The notes under the pieces are model-generated. The model saw only the letters and a program-made list of their open reading frames with translations, searched no databases and had not been told where the DNA came from. Of a stretch of 19,703 bases of DNA, positions 1-7,247 are shown in pieces. The DNA lies in contig JBNMKN010000021.1 of the NCBI GenBank assembly GCA_050874365.1, positions 1 through 19,703 of the forward strand. Direction: 5' to 3'. Every line of letters starts with the position of its first letter. The first letter of the stretch is position 1. This DNA comes from Eshraghiella sp050874365 (GTDB lineage: Bacteria > Bacillota > Clostridia > Lachnospirales > Lachnospiraceae). The translations under genes were made by a program, and so were the position numbers.

Positions 1-21
1 CTTTTATAGTAAATTCTTTCC

Positions 22-1773
22 CTATGACAATGAAATATGCAGTGTTTTCAGTTTTGCCTGCTCTCTGATTATATTCTGGAGTTCCATTATATCCGTTGTT
101 GTCCTGCTTTTCATTTCAAGACTGTTCCTTTTTATAATCAGGAGTGCATCATTAACTGCTTTTTCCCTGTCTTTATTATCTGCATCTTCTTCAAGAATAT
201 TGGTATTAAGTATCCTTGCCACCTCGTTATGTTCATCATCTCCGCTGAAATAATTAAGAATTGCTCCGGGATTGAACGTTCCGTTTGAAAGATTTTCAAA
301 CATTATTCCCGCCACATCCCTGTATATTCCTTCGGTGAAATCTCCGGGTGAAATATAATCTGCTATCTTATTGTAAATTCCGGTATCATCCGCAATAAAT
401 GTAAGCAGCATACGCTGTGACTTGTCGATACCGTTTTCCTTTTCACGTTTTTCACGCTTTGGCTTTTCACTCACTTTAATGCCTGCAGCCGTTGCGGCAT
501 ACTTTGCAACAAGTTTTCTTAAGGAATCCGCACTTATAAAATACTTTGAAGCTACCGCTTCTATATAGTTATTTCTTTCTATTTCCTCTTCAAATGCTGC
601 CAGTTTAACCGATACTTCATTGAAAAAAGAAGTCTTTTCCGCAGGGTCATTAAGGTCATAGCCTCTCTCAAGAATCCTGACTTCATATAAAAAACTGTTC
701 TCTGCGTCATCAATTCTTTTTTGAAATGCATCCGCACCGTAAGTCTTAATAAATTCATCCGCATCCTTGCAGGGTTCCATATTAATGACTTTAGTTCTTA
801 ATCCGGCGTTTCTGAATATGCCTATGGCACGAAGGGACGCCTTCGTTCCCGGTCCGTCACTGTCATAACACACAAGTACGTCCTTAACATATCTCTTTAT
901 AAGGTTAGCCTGTCCCTCCGTCAATGCCGTACCAAGGGATGCAACCGCCTGATTAAATCCTGCCTGGTGCATGGATATGACATCCATATAGCCTTCACAT
1001 ATTATTATGTTATTCTTTCGTGAATTCTTAGCCACATTAAGTCCGTAAAGATTACGTCCTTTATCAAATACCGTTGTCTCAGGTGAATTAAGGTATTTAG
1101 GCTGTCCTTCACCCATGACACGTCCGCCGAAACCAATTACTTTATTGTTGGTATTAATTATAGGAAACATGACACGGTTCCTGAACCTGTCATGCACGCC
1201 CTTTTCATCATAAATGAAAAGTCCTGTTTCCTTCATTTGTGTGTCGTTATAGCCTTTATTCTTAATATAACGATACAAATCATCACTCTTTATCCCGGAA
1301 ACACCAAGTCCGAAGGATATAATCGTATCGTTTGAAAGTTCTCTTTTGGTAAAATAAGCTCTTGCCTTAGTGCCTGTCTCCGTCTCCAGAAGATAATGAT
1401 AATATCTTGCCGCCTCCTTATTGATATCATACACGATATTCTTAAGATCCGACCTCTTTCTCTCTTCAGCCGACATCTGGACATCCGGCAGTTCAATGCC
1501 TGCCCTGTCTGCAAGCTCCTTCAGTGCTTCCGAAAAAGTCAGGTTATCGTACTTCATCAAAAAAGAAAAAACATTGCCGCCTTCGCCACATCCGAAGCAA
1601 TAAAACATCTGCTTATTGGGTGAAACGGAAAATGAAGGTGATTTCTCATTATGGAAAGGACAAAGTCCAAAATAAGAGCTGCCTTTTTTTTGTAATTTAA
1701 TACGGGAAGAAACAATGTCCACAATATCATTCCGGGACCGTATTTCTTCCACCAAATCATCTGGAATATACAT
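22..1773 (-). CDS. dnaG: DNA primase DnaG
   Basis: Synthesises RNA primers for Okazaki fragments and leading-strand starts at the replication fork, working with the DnaB-type helicase. The 583 aa length is normal for the family. An N-terminal CHC2 zinc ribbon is visible (C38, H41, C59, C62). The RNA polymerase core carries the RFRNRVMFPI motif at 196-205. The Toprim domain shows EGYMD (E260-D264) and the metal-binding DSDG (D304, D306). Residues from about 440 onward are lysine-rich then helical, as expected for the helicase-binding domain. The ATG at 1773 is preceded by AGAGGT at good spacing and lies 14 bases after dgt, so the two are probably co-transcribed. After the stop, GGAAAG in the last 21 bases looks like the ribosome binding site of another gene outside the window; by family synteny this should be rpoD (inference). 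Confidence 0.98.
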   Translation of the reverse strand: MYIPDDLVEEIRSRNDIVDIVSSRIKLQKKGSSYFGLCPFHNEKSPSFSVSPNKQMFYCFGCGEGGNVFSFLMKYDNLTFSEALKELADRAGIELPDVQMSAEERKRSDLKNIVYDINKEAARYYHYLLETETGTKARAYFTKRELSNDTIISFGLGVSGIKSDDLYRYIKNKGYNDTQMKETGLFIYDEKGVHDRFRNRVMFPIINTNNKVIGFGGRVMGEGQPKYLNSPETTVFDKGRNLYGLNVAKNSRKNNIIICEGYMDVISMHQAGFNQAVASLGTALTEGQANLIKRYVKDVLVCYDSDGPGTKASLRAIGIFRNAGLRTKVINMEPCKDADEFIKTYGADAFQKRIDDAENSFLYEVRILERGYDLNDPAEKTSFFNEVSVKLAAFEEEIERNNYIEAVASKYFISADSLRKLVAKYAATAAGIKVSEKPKREKREKENGIDKSQRMLLTFIADDTGIYNKIADYISPGDFTEGIYRDVAGIMFENLSNGTFNPGAILNYFSGDDEHNEVARILNTNILEEDADNKDREKAVNDALLIIKRNSLEMKSRTTTDIMELQNIIREQAKLKTLHISLS

Positions 1774-1787
1774 ATATACCTCTGATA

Positions 1788-2795
1788 TTACTTATTCCAT
1801 GATACCGGAATAAATATTTTTTTGAAAATACTGATTGCATACTGATCGCTCATACCTGCTATGTAATCGCAGACTATTCTTTCCCTGCTTTCGTTTCTCT
1901 CAAGTGATATCTTCCGGAAGGTCTCCGGAATCTCCTCAAAATGTTCATTGAAATAATAGTACATCTCCTTAAGCATCTTGGAAGCCTTGATTTCTTCGCT
2001 CTTGGCTACGGGATTAGTGTATACATTGGTGAACATAAACCTCCTAAGCTCGGTCATTGCTTCACCTATATCATCTGACATACATATATCGTCTTTATCC
2101 ATGCTTTCGTAAATTACATCATGTATGAGGGTATTAAGACGCTCCTTGGTAGAATGTCCCAGAATATTCGTATAAATATCGGGAATATCATCCTCATTGA
2201 GTATTCCGCCTCTGATTGCATCGTCAATATCATGGTTGATATATGCAATCTTATCGGATATTCTTATAACCTTACCCTCAAGAGTAAACGGATGTCCGTC
2301 CGTCCTGTGATTGAGAATACCATCCCTTACTTCTTTGGTAAGATTAAGTCCCATACCGTCTTTTTCCAATAGTTCAACAACACGTATGCTCTGTTCAAAA
2401 TGTCTGAATCCAAACGGACATACTTCATTGAGTACCCTTTCTCCGCAATGCCCGAAAGGTGTATGTCCCAAATCATGTCCGAGTGCTATAGCTTCCGTTA
2501 AATCCTCATTAAGCCTGAGTGCTTTCGCTATCGTCCTGCCTATCTGGGATACCTCAAGGGTATGTGTGAGTCTTGTCCTGTAATGGTCACCCTCAGGTGA
2601 TAAAAAAACCTGCGTCTTATGCTTAAGCCTTCTGAATGCCTTGCAATGAAGTATTCTGTCACGGTCACGCTGGTATACCGTCCTTATATCACATTCCGTC
2701 TCCGGCACATCCCTGCCGAGGCTCATAGAACTAAGTGACGCATACCTGCTTAAACTTTCTCTTTCGCGTTGTTCTATAGTTTCTCTAACGTTCAT
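1788..2795 (-). CDS. dgt: dGTP triphosphohydrolase-like HD-domain protein
   Basis: HD-superfamily deoxyguanosinetriphosphate triphosphohydrolase type, which removes the whole triphosphate from dNTPs and so tunes dNTP pools. The metal-binding set is clear: H78 (in RLTHTLEVSQ), H107-D108 with H111 (GHDLGHTPFGH), and D181 (RISDKIAYINHDID). The N-terminal QRDRDRILHCKAFRRLKHKTQV segment before the first His is typical of Dgt proteins. At 335 aa it is the short Gram-positive form, not the roughly 500 aa E. coli form. ATG at 2795 is preceded by a weak GGTGA. Only 14 bases separate its stop from dnaG, and a dgt-dnaG-rpoD order is common in clostridia. True substrate preference (dGTP or several dNTPs) cannot be read from the sequence. 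Confidence 0.93.
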   Translation of the reverse strand: MNVRETIEQRERESLSRYASLSSMSLGRDVPETECDIRTVYQRDRDRILHCKAFRRLKHKTQVFLSPEGDHYRTRLTHTLEVSQIGRTIAKALRLNEDLTEAIALGHDLGHTPFGHCGERVLNEVCPFGFRHFEQSIRVVELLEKDGMGLNLTKEVRDGILNHRTDGHPFTLEGKVIRISDKIAYINHDIDDAIRGGILNEDDIPDIYTNILGHSTKERLNTLIHDVIYESMDKDDICMSDDIGEAMTELRRFMFTNVYTNPVAKSEEIKASKMLKEMYYYFNEHFEEIPETFRKISLERNESRERIVCDYIAGMSDQYAISIFKKIFIPVSWNK

Positions 2796-2843
2796 AAACT
2801 GTCACCATTATCAGTATTCTACGCCTTTTGCAAAAATCCTTTA

Positions 2844-3272
2844 TTATGAATTTAACATATCTATAGCCATGATATATCCGTTAAGTCCCTGTCCTACAAT
2901 CTGTCCGTCACATACAGGTTCCGTTACGGAAATATGCCTGAATTCTTCTCTTTCGTTTACATTTGATATGTGTACTTCAATTTTTCTGATATGGCTTACG
3001 GAAGCAAGTGCATCCCTTATGGCATAGCTGTAATGTGTATATGCACCGGGATTGATTACAATTCCGTCCGTTCCGTTAAAATACGCCTCTTGTATTTTAT
3101 CGATTATCGCACCTTCGTGATTGCTCTGATAACATTCCACTTCTATATTTTTTGATTTGCAATAATCGTTAATCATATTAACAAGATATTCATAGTTCTC
3201 GTTACCGTATATATTTTTCTCCCTGATTCCGAGAAAATTCAGGTTAGGTCCGTTAATTACCAATATTTTCAT
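2844..3272 (-). CDS. aroQ: 3-dehydroquinate dehydratase, type II
   Basis: Catalyses dehydration of 3-dehydroquinate to 3-dehydroshikimate, the third step of the shikimate pathway, in the cytosol as a dodecamer in this family. From the ATG at 3272 (142 aa) the type II motifs are all present: NGPNLNFLGIRE with catalytic Y22 nearby, QSNHEG, INPGAYTHYS with N75, EVHISN with H101, FRHIS with R112, and a C-terminal GQGLNGY. A TTG two codons upstream could extend it, but AAAGGAAG sits 9 bases before the ATG and only 3 before the TTG. The start overlaps the aroK stop by 20 bases, so translation is probably coupled. Class I (AroD) is excluded by size and motifs. Confidence 0.97.
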   Translation of the reverse strand: MKILVINGPNLNFLGIREKNIYGNENYEYLVNMINDYCKSKNIEVECYQSNHEGAIIDKIQEAYFNGTDGIVINPGAYTHYSYAIRDALASVSHIRKIEVHISNVNEREEFRHISVTEPVCDGQIVGQGLNGYIMAIDMLNS

Positions 3273-3780
3273 TATCAATTTCTTCCTTTATAATTTTTAC
3301 CACGTCAGCACATTGAAGACCGTCGGTTTCAACAATCACATCCGCTGTCTGCTCATATATTGCCTGTCTTTTTTCCATGAGGGAAACTATTTTTTCGTGA
3401 AGGTCCCCGCCCTTTAACAAGGGTCTTTTTTTATCACCTGACAGCCTTGCCTCCAGAGTGGACACCTCTGCTTTAAGGTATACCACCGTTCCCAGTGTAT
3501 GCAGAAGTTCCCTGTTGGCTTCTTTTACAGGAAGTCCTCCGCCTACGGATACAACCGCATTATCTTTATATTTATCAATAAGCGTTTTTATACATTCCGT
3601 TTCAAGGTTTCTGAAATATTCTTCGCCTTTTTCGAAAAAAATATCGGAGATTTTTTTATTCTGTTCTTTTTCTATGTACCAGTCCGTATCTATATGCTTA
3701 AGTCCGTATTTATCGGAAAGTTTCCTTCCTATCGTGGACTTTCCGGAACCCATAAATCCTATCAAAATAACATTCTTCAT
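3253..3780 (-). CDS. aroK: Shikimate kinase
   Basis: Phosphorylates shikimate at the 3-hydroxyl using ATP. The 175 aa NMP-kinase fold begins with Walker A GFMGSGKST (8-16). It continues with the shikimate-binding IDTD (D31, D33), FRNLE with R57 and E60, the GGG loop at 80-82, and the lid arginine in KRPLLKGG (R119). It starts with ATG at 3780, two bases after the aroE stop. The nearest purine-rich stretch (AAAGGA, inside the aroE end) is 13 bases away, so translation may depend on ribosomes finishing aroE. The 3' end overlaps aroQ. Gluconate kinase is a more distant relative, but the neighbouring aroE and aroQ settle the role. Confidence 0.97.
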   Translation of the reverse strand: MKNVILIGFMGSGKSTIGRKLSDKYGLKHIDTDWYIEKEQNKKISDIFFEKGEEYFRNLETECIKTLIDKYKDNAVVSVGGGLPVKEANRELLHTLGTVVYLKAEVSTLEARLSGDKKRPLLKGGDLHEKIVSLMEKRQAIYEQTADVIVETDGLQCADVVKIIKEEIDNENIGN

Positions 3781-3782
3781 GA

Positions 3783-4637
3783 CTATTTAAGCGTCCTTTC
3801 CATCATATCAAGAACTTTATCCGCAAGACTTTTTGGCACCTTGACGTTATTCCACAGCTCAAATGCTGCAATACCCTGATATAAAAGCATCTTAAGACCA
3901 TTATAAGCCCTTGCACCCGACTCTTTACATAACTTCATAAACCTAGTCTCAGCCGGGTTAAAAATAATATCAACTCCTGCTTCAACAAGTTCATAAAATT
4001 CTTTATCATACAAAGGTGCGTCATCATTATGAGGATAAAGTCCGCAGCTTGTTGTCTGGATTACAGGGTATTTTCCTTTTGGAATAAGTCCGTAATCGGA
4101 TATTGCCAAGGGAACAACCACATCACCGAAGTGCGAATTAACTTCATCAGCAAGTTTTTGGGCTTTATCAAAGGTTCTGTTTAAAAGATATATCTTTGCG
4201 GCACCTTTATCGGCACAAATATATGTTATTGCATTGGAAGCTCCGCCCGCTCCGAGAATTATAATCTCTTTATCTTTTATAATGACATTTTCTTCTTCAA
4301 GCTCACGGTAAAGTCCTATCGCATCGGTATTATAGCCTTTATAACCGCCGTCAACTCTAACAAGTGTATTGACTGCACCGATTTTGGCAGCCAGAGGGTC
4401 AATATCCGCAAGTTCTTTTATAACCTCACACTTATGGGGCACCGTAACATTCATTCCGAGTATGTCAAAAGCATCCGCTCCTGCCACAGCCTCGTGAAGC
4501 TTGTCTTTTTCTACTTTAAAAGCCGTGTAGCAGAGATTAATTCCAAGTTCCTCCGCTAAAGTATTATGTATCATTGGCGAAAGGGAATGTCCAACCGGAT
4601 TGCCAATGAGACAACAAAGACGTGTTTTTGCATCCAT
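3783..4637 (-). CDS. aroE: Shikimate dehydrogenase
   Basis: Reduces 3-dehydroshikimate to shikimate with NADPH. At 284 aa it has the normal length. The substrate domain shows GNPVGHSLSPMIHN (12-25), NVTVPHK (63-69, catalytic K69), GAVNT with N90, and GYNTDA with D105. The Rossmann domain has the glycine loop GAGGAS (129-134) and the NRT motif (153-155), which usually marks NADP preference. The C-terminal NGLKMLLYQGIAAFELW helix matches AroE. ATG at 4637 is served by AAGGAG 9 bases upstream, and that site overlaps the yqeG stop codon. It is the first of three adjacent aro genes; no other shikimate-pathway genes lie in the window. A quinate/shikimate dehydrogenase paralogue is possible, but the operon argues for biosynthesis. 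Confidence 0.97.
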   Translation of the reverse strand: MDAKTRLCCLIGNPVGHSLSPMIHNTLAEELGINLCYTAFKVEKDKLHEAVAGADAFDILGMNVTVPHKCEVIKELADIDPLAAKIGAVNTLVRVDGGYKGYNTDAIGLYRELEEENVIIKDKEIIILGAGGASNAITYICADKGAAKIYLLNRTFDKAQKLADEVNSHFGDVVVPLAISDYGLIPKGKYPVIQTTSCGLYPHNDDAPLYDKEFYELVEAGVDIIFNPAETRFMKLCKESGARAYNGLKMLLYQGIAAFELWNNVKVPKSLADKVLDMMERTLK

Positions 4638-4642
4638 GCCGT

Positions 4643-5149
4643 TTATCTCCTTTTAATCTTTCTTTTATAAAAAAACAGGACTATTTTTTCAAGTTTTCTC
4701 TTTAAAACAATCTGTATTTCTTCTTTTTTGTTAATAGGCTTAACAAGTATTGATGGAATACCCGTTCTGTTAGCCCCGTATACATCCGTAAATATCTGGT
4801 CACCGATAAAATATGTGCTGCTTATATCAGTACCCATTATTTCCATTGCTTTAATATAATTTGCTTTTTTAGGTTTTCCAGCCTTAAAAATATACCTTGA
4901 CCCTACAAGATTGGCAAATGGCGCAACCCTCGGTTCTTTATTATTGGATATGATACAGGTATCTATTCCCATTTCATGCAGTTTTTTAAAAAGTGCAACC
5001 GCTTCCTCCGTTGCCGGTGCTCCGTGGGGAACAAGGGTATTGTCAACATCAAAAATAATGCCTCTTAAACCTTTTTTATACATATATTCATAATCGATTC
5101 CGTATGCGGAATCAACATACATAGAAGGGTAAAATTTAGAAAACATCAT
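4643..5149 (-). CDS. yqeG: YqeG-type HAD-IIIA phosphatase
   Basis: Small HAD-superfamily subclass IIIA hydrolase of the YqeG family; the physiological substrate is not known to me. HAD motifs are complete: FDVDNTL (nucleophile and acid/base Asp pair), SNN (motif II), the AGKPKK lysine (motif III), and GDQIFTDVYGAN (motif IV). It ends in a very basic tail (KRKLEKIVLFFYKRKIKRR). A TTG at 5161 could extend the frame by four codons, but the ribosome binding site AAAGGA lies inside that extension, so I place the start at the ATG at 5149; the adjacent ATG at 5146 has better spacing (6 bases) and is equally possible. It heads the aroE-aroK-aroQ-dgt-dnaG run and follows an intrinsic terminator. Confidence 0.93.
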   Translation of the reverse strand: MMFSKFYPSMYVDSAYGIDYEYMYKKGLRGIIFDVDNTLVPHGAPATEEAVALFKKLHEMGIDTCIISNNKEPRVAPFANLVGSRYIFKAGKPKKANYIKAMEIMGTDISSTYFIGDQIFTDVYGANRTGIPSILVKPINKKEEIQIVLKRKLEKIVLFFYKRKIKRR

Positions 5150-5160
5150 CTGTCCTTTCA

Positions 5161-5190
5161 AAAAAGTCCCCCGGCAGTTAATCCAGGGGA
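5161..5190 (-). terminator. Intrinsic terminator after nrdR
   Basis: On the minus strand, TCCCCTGG and CCGGGGA pair (7 base pairs with one bulged T) around the loop ATTAACTG, followed by CTTTTTT. It begins 6 bases after the nrdR stop. Its T-run directly abuts GAAAGGA, the ribosome binding site of yqeG, leaving no space for a promoter between the hairpin and yqeG. Confidence 0.75.
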
Positions 5191-5216
5191 TAATATTATT
5201 GTAAAAACTTTTTCAA
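5190..5216 (-). promoter_or_regulatory. Weak candidate promoter for yqeG-aro-dgt-dnaG
   Basis: TTGAAA at 5216-5211, a short 15-base spacer, then TATTAT at 5195-5190, lying across the 3' end and stop of nrdR. The -35 and -10 each match consensus at five of six positions, but the spacer is two bases short. A transcript from here would begin inside the 5' arm of the nrdR terminator and so escape it. AT-rich sequence makes chance matches likely. Confidence 0.25.
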
Positions 5217-5645
5217 TTCATTCATAAATGTATTAACATCTTTAAATTCTCTGTATACGGAAGCAAATCTGACATAGGCTACCGCATCTATATCCTTTAA
5301 TTTGTCCATAACCATTTCTCCAATAACGGATGTTGGAATCTCCTTTTCATCCATATTGAAGAGGCTTGTCTCTATCTCGTTGACAAGACGGCTTATGGTA
5401 TTAACGGACACCGGCCTTTTATGGCAGGACCTTAAAATTCCGTCCTGAATCTTATCCCTGTCATAAGGCTCTCTGTTATTATCCTTCTTAATAACAACAA
5501 GTGGAACCGTCTCTATCTTCTCATAAGTGGTAAAACGCTTACCGCATATATCGCATTGTCTTCTTCTTCGTATACAATTATTATCCTCGGCAGGTCTTGA
5601 ATCTATAACCTTGGTATTCTCTTCACCGCAAAAGGGACACCTCAT
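5196..5645 (-). CDS. nrdR: Transcriptional repressor NrdR
   Basis: Zinc-ribbon/ATP-cone repressor of ribonucleotide reductase genes; it senses dATP/ATP and binds paired NrdR boxes. The 149 aa protein has the zinc ribbon C3, C6, C31, C34 (MRCPFCG and CDICGKRFTTYE), the invariant DSR and RRRR segments, and an ATP-cone from about 49 to 139 (VVIKKDNNREPYDRDKI onward). ATG at 5645 has a perfect AAAGGAGG 7 bases upstream. It is the second gene of a ylmC-nrdR unit that ends in an intrinsic terminator. Its targets (nrd genes) are not in the window, although dgt, another dNTP-pool gene, lies about 2.4 kb downstream. Confidence 0.97.
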   Translation of the reverse strand: MRCPFCGEENTKVIDSRPAEDNNCIRRRRQCDICGKRFTTYEKIETVPLVVIKKDNNREPYDRDKIQDGILRSCHKRPVSVNTISRLVNEIETSLFNMDEKEIPTSVIGEMVMDKLKDIDAVAYVRFASVYREFKDVNTFMNELKKFLQ

Positions 5646-5666
5646 AGCGTATCCTCCTTTAACAAA

Positions 5667-5684
5667 TATACTTGTATAAGTATA
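5667..5684. repeat. Perfect dyad upstream of nrdR
   Basis: TATACTT-GTAT-AAGTATA is a 7-base perfect inverted repeat with a 4-base centre in the 45-base ylmC-nrdR gap, just upstream of the nrdR ribosome binding site. It contains a TATACT -10-like hexamer on each strand. It could be an operator or an internal promoter. It does not match the NrdR-box pattern closely enough for me to call it one. Confidence 0.5.
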
Positions 5685-5690
5685 CCAAAA

Positions 5691-5948
5691 TCATGATATT
5701 TTGAAAAGAACTTTTTCTTCGCATACATTTACAAGGATAACATCGGGACCTATCTTACATATACACTCATAGGGAATTATATACTCATCCTCCCTGCCGA
5801 AAAATCCAAATACCTTTGAGGGTCCCGGCACAATTATTGCAAGTATTTTTCCCGTATACAAATCTATATCAACATCAATTACACAACCTAGGATTTTGCA
5901 GTCATTTGAATTAATTACTTCCTTATCCTTCAAATCACAGATACGCAT
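5691..5948 (-). CDS. ylmC: YlmC/YmxH-family PRC-barrel protein
   Basis: Small 85 aa single-domain PRC-barrel protein of the YlmC/YmxH group, often annotated as sporulation-related in Firmicutes; its molecular function is not established. Visible signature: MRICDLKDKEVIN followed by the beta-strand pattern GCVIDVDIDLYTGKILAIIVPG, then a FGREDEYIIPYECICKIG segment. Three Cys residues (C17, C22, C64) show no metal-site spacing I recognise. ATG at 5948 is preceded by AGAGGT. It is the first gene behind a good sigma-A-like promoter and is probably co-transcribed with nrdR. Confidence 0.88.
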   Translation of the reverse strand: MRICDLKDKEVINSNDCKILGCVIDVDIDLYTGKILAIIVPGPSKVFGFFGREDEYIIPYECICKIGPDVILVNVCEEKVLFKIS

Positions 5949-5977
5949 AGTTTACCTCTGTCAAATCCTGTTACAAT

Positions 5978-6006
5978 AGTATATGTGATAATTCCGTAAA
6001 TGTTAA
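5978..6006 (-). promoter_or_regulatory. Sigma-A-type promoter for ylmC-nrdR
   Basis: TTAACA at 6006-6001, a 17-base spacer, and TATACT at 5983-5978; both hexamers match consensus at five of six positions. The predicted start is about 20-25 bases before the ylmC ATG. The -35 box overlaps the T-run of the terminator of the upstream LCP gene. Confidence 0.65.
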
Positions 6007-6057
6007 AAACTCCTGACAATATCCGTTATACATCTGAAAACAAAATATTGTCAGGAG
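6005..6057 (-). terminator. Intrinsic terminator after the LCP gene
   Basis: A 13-base perfect stem, CTCCTGACAATAT (minus strand, from 6057) with ATATTGTCAGGAG (ending at 6010), encloses a 22-base loop and is followed by TTTTT. It starts 6 bases after the LCP stop. The loop is long, but the stem is perfect and the T-run is correctly placed. Confidence 0.85.
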
Positions 6058-6063
6058 ATTATT

Positions 6064-7182
6064 TTAATTATTGTAATCGTCTAAAGTCTTATCCGTATAT
6101 ATAAGACCGTATATTTTACTTATGTAGTAAGAAAAATCAATACCGATGTGGGATTGTTTATTAACATTAATGTATTCAAACTTCTGGTCCGGAACACCCC
6201 AGGAAATCACATCATATTTATATACCTCAGGAAGAATTGAAATTAAATCAATAAATTCTTCTTTGGTTATATTGGTTGTAACTTCCGGTAAAAATCCGTT
6301 AAGAAGCTCTATTACCGTGGATGCACTTGTTGTCTTTAATTTTTCAAACATAAGATTGACAACTTTACGCTGGCGCTCGGTTCTTGAAAAGTCCGCATTG
6401 CCTACATATCGGAATCTTGAATATGCCAATACCTGTTTTCCGGACAAATGCTGGTAACTTCCGTCCGCATACTGGAGGTAATCCGAATCCTCATCCTCTC
6501 CAAGCAAAAGATTACTTGCGTGGATATACTGATTACACCAGTATAATTCCTCCTCCTTAACGTCAACATCAAGTCCTCCTAACAAGTCAACCACATTCAC
6601 AAAGGAGAAAAAGTCAACCATTATATACTTATCAATAGGAAGTGAGAAATTATATTCGATAGTCTCTAAAAGCAGGTCGATACCGCCATACGCAAAGGCT
6701 GCGTTAATTTTATCCCAATAGTCCTTATGAGGAATATATACATATAAATCTCTTAAAAATGATGTGCATACCACATGCTTTGTCTTATTGTTAATGGATA
6801 CAAGCATCATTGTGTCCGAACGACCCTCCTGTCCCGGAGTTCTCGTATCTGAACCTACTAAAAGAATATTATATACGTCCTCTGTACGAAGTGAATCAAC
6901 ACCAAGGCTTGCGGCAGCTTCCCTTGCCGCTTTAATGTATTCGTCAATCTGTTCCTGTGGCGTATCCTCCCTTACGGGTTCTGTTACCTCACCGGATACA
7001 TCCTCCGTGTTAGGCTGTGTCTCATCCCTTATCACATAATCTTTATCAAGAGGGACATAATTCATTTTCTTATAAAAGTGTGTTATTATAACGTAGCTTG
7101 CAACAAGCACAAGCAGTATGACAAAGGAAACTATCCCAAATATAACTATTGCCGATTTTCCTTTTTTCTTCTGTTTCTTCAT
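6064..7182 (-). CDS. LCP (LytR-CpsA-Psr) family glycopolymer ligase
   Basis: Membrane-anchored enzyme family that transfers undecaprenyl-phosphate-linked glycopolymers (teichoic acid or capsule-like) to peptidoglycan outside the cell. The 372 aa protein begins with a basic MKKQKKKGKS tail and one transmembrane segment (about 11-34), then a Thr/Glu-rich linker. The LCP domain starts at NILLVGSDTR (105-114), with R121-D123, RDLYVYIP (R144, D145), FAYGG, LSGKQVLAYSRFR (R256, R258) and DFSRTERQR (R267, R270, R272); these Asp/Arg residues bind the lipid pyrophosphate and Mg2+ in the family. No C-terminal LytR_C extension is seen. ATG at 7182 has GAGGT about 8 bases upstream. It is monocistronic, with its own promoter and terminator. 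Which polymer it attaches is unknown. Confidence 0.95.
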   Translation of the reverse strand: MKKQKKKGKSAIVIFGIVSFVILLVLVASYVIITHFYKKMNYVPLDKDYVIRDETQPNTEDVSGEVTEPVREDTPQEQIDEYIKAAREAAASLGVDSLRTEDVYNILLVGSDTRTPGQEGRSDTMMLVSINNKTKHVVCTSFLRDLYVYIPHKDYWDKINAAFAYGGIDLLLETIEYNFSLPIDKYIMVDFFSFVNVVDLLGGLDVDVKEEELYWCNQYIHASNLLLGEDEDSDYLQYADGSYQHLSGKQVLAYSRFRYVGNADFSRTERQRKVVNLMFEKLKTTSASTVIELLNGFLPEVTTNITKEEFIDLISILPEVYKYDVISWGVPDQKFEYINVNKQSHIGIDFSYYISKIYGLIYTDKTLDDYNN

Positions 7183-7215
7183 AATAATACCTCATTAATC
7201 TTTATCGCTTGGACA

Positions 7216-7244
7216 AGTATATATCATAAATCACTAAAAAGCAA
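7216..7244 (-). promoter_or_regulatory. Candidate promoter of the LCP gene
   Basis: TTGCTT at 7244-7239, a 17-base spacer and TATACT at 7221-7216. The -10 matches five of six positions, the -35 only three. It lies immediately after the sigK stop codon and gives a leader of roughly 25-30 bases before the LCP ATG. Confidence 0.5.
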
Positions 7245-7247
7245 CTT

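Noticed and set aside
1911..1920. Palindrome CTTCCGGAAG
   Set aside because: It is a 10-base perfect palindrome but lies inside the dgt coding sequence and is explained by codons; no second copy was noticed nearby.
2807..2833. Internal promoter before dgt (TTGCAA, then GATAAT)
   Set aside because: The spacer is only 15 bases and the -35 match is weak; the AT-rich background makes such matches common.
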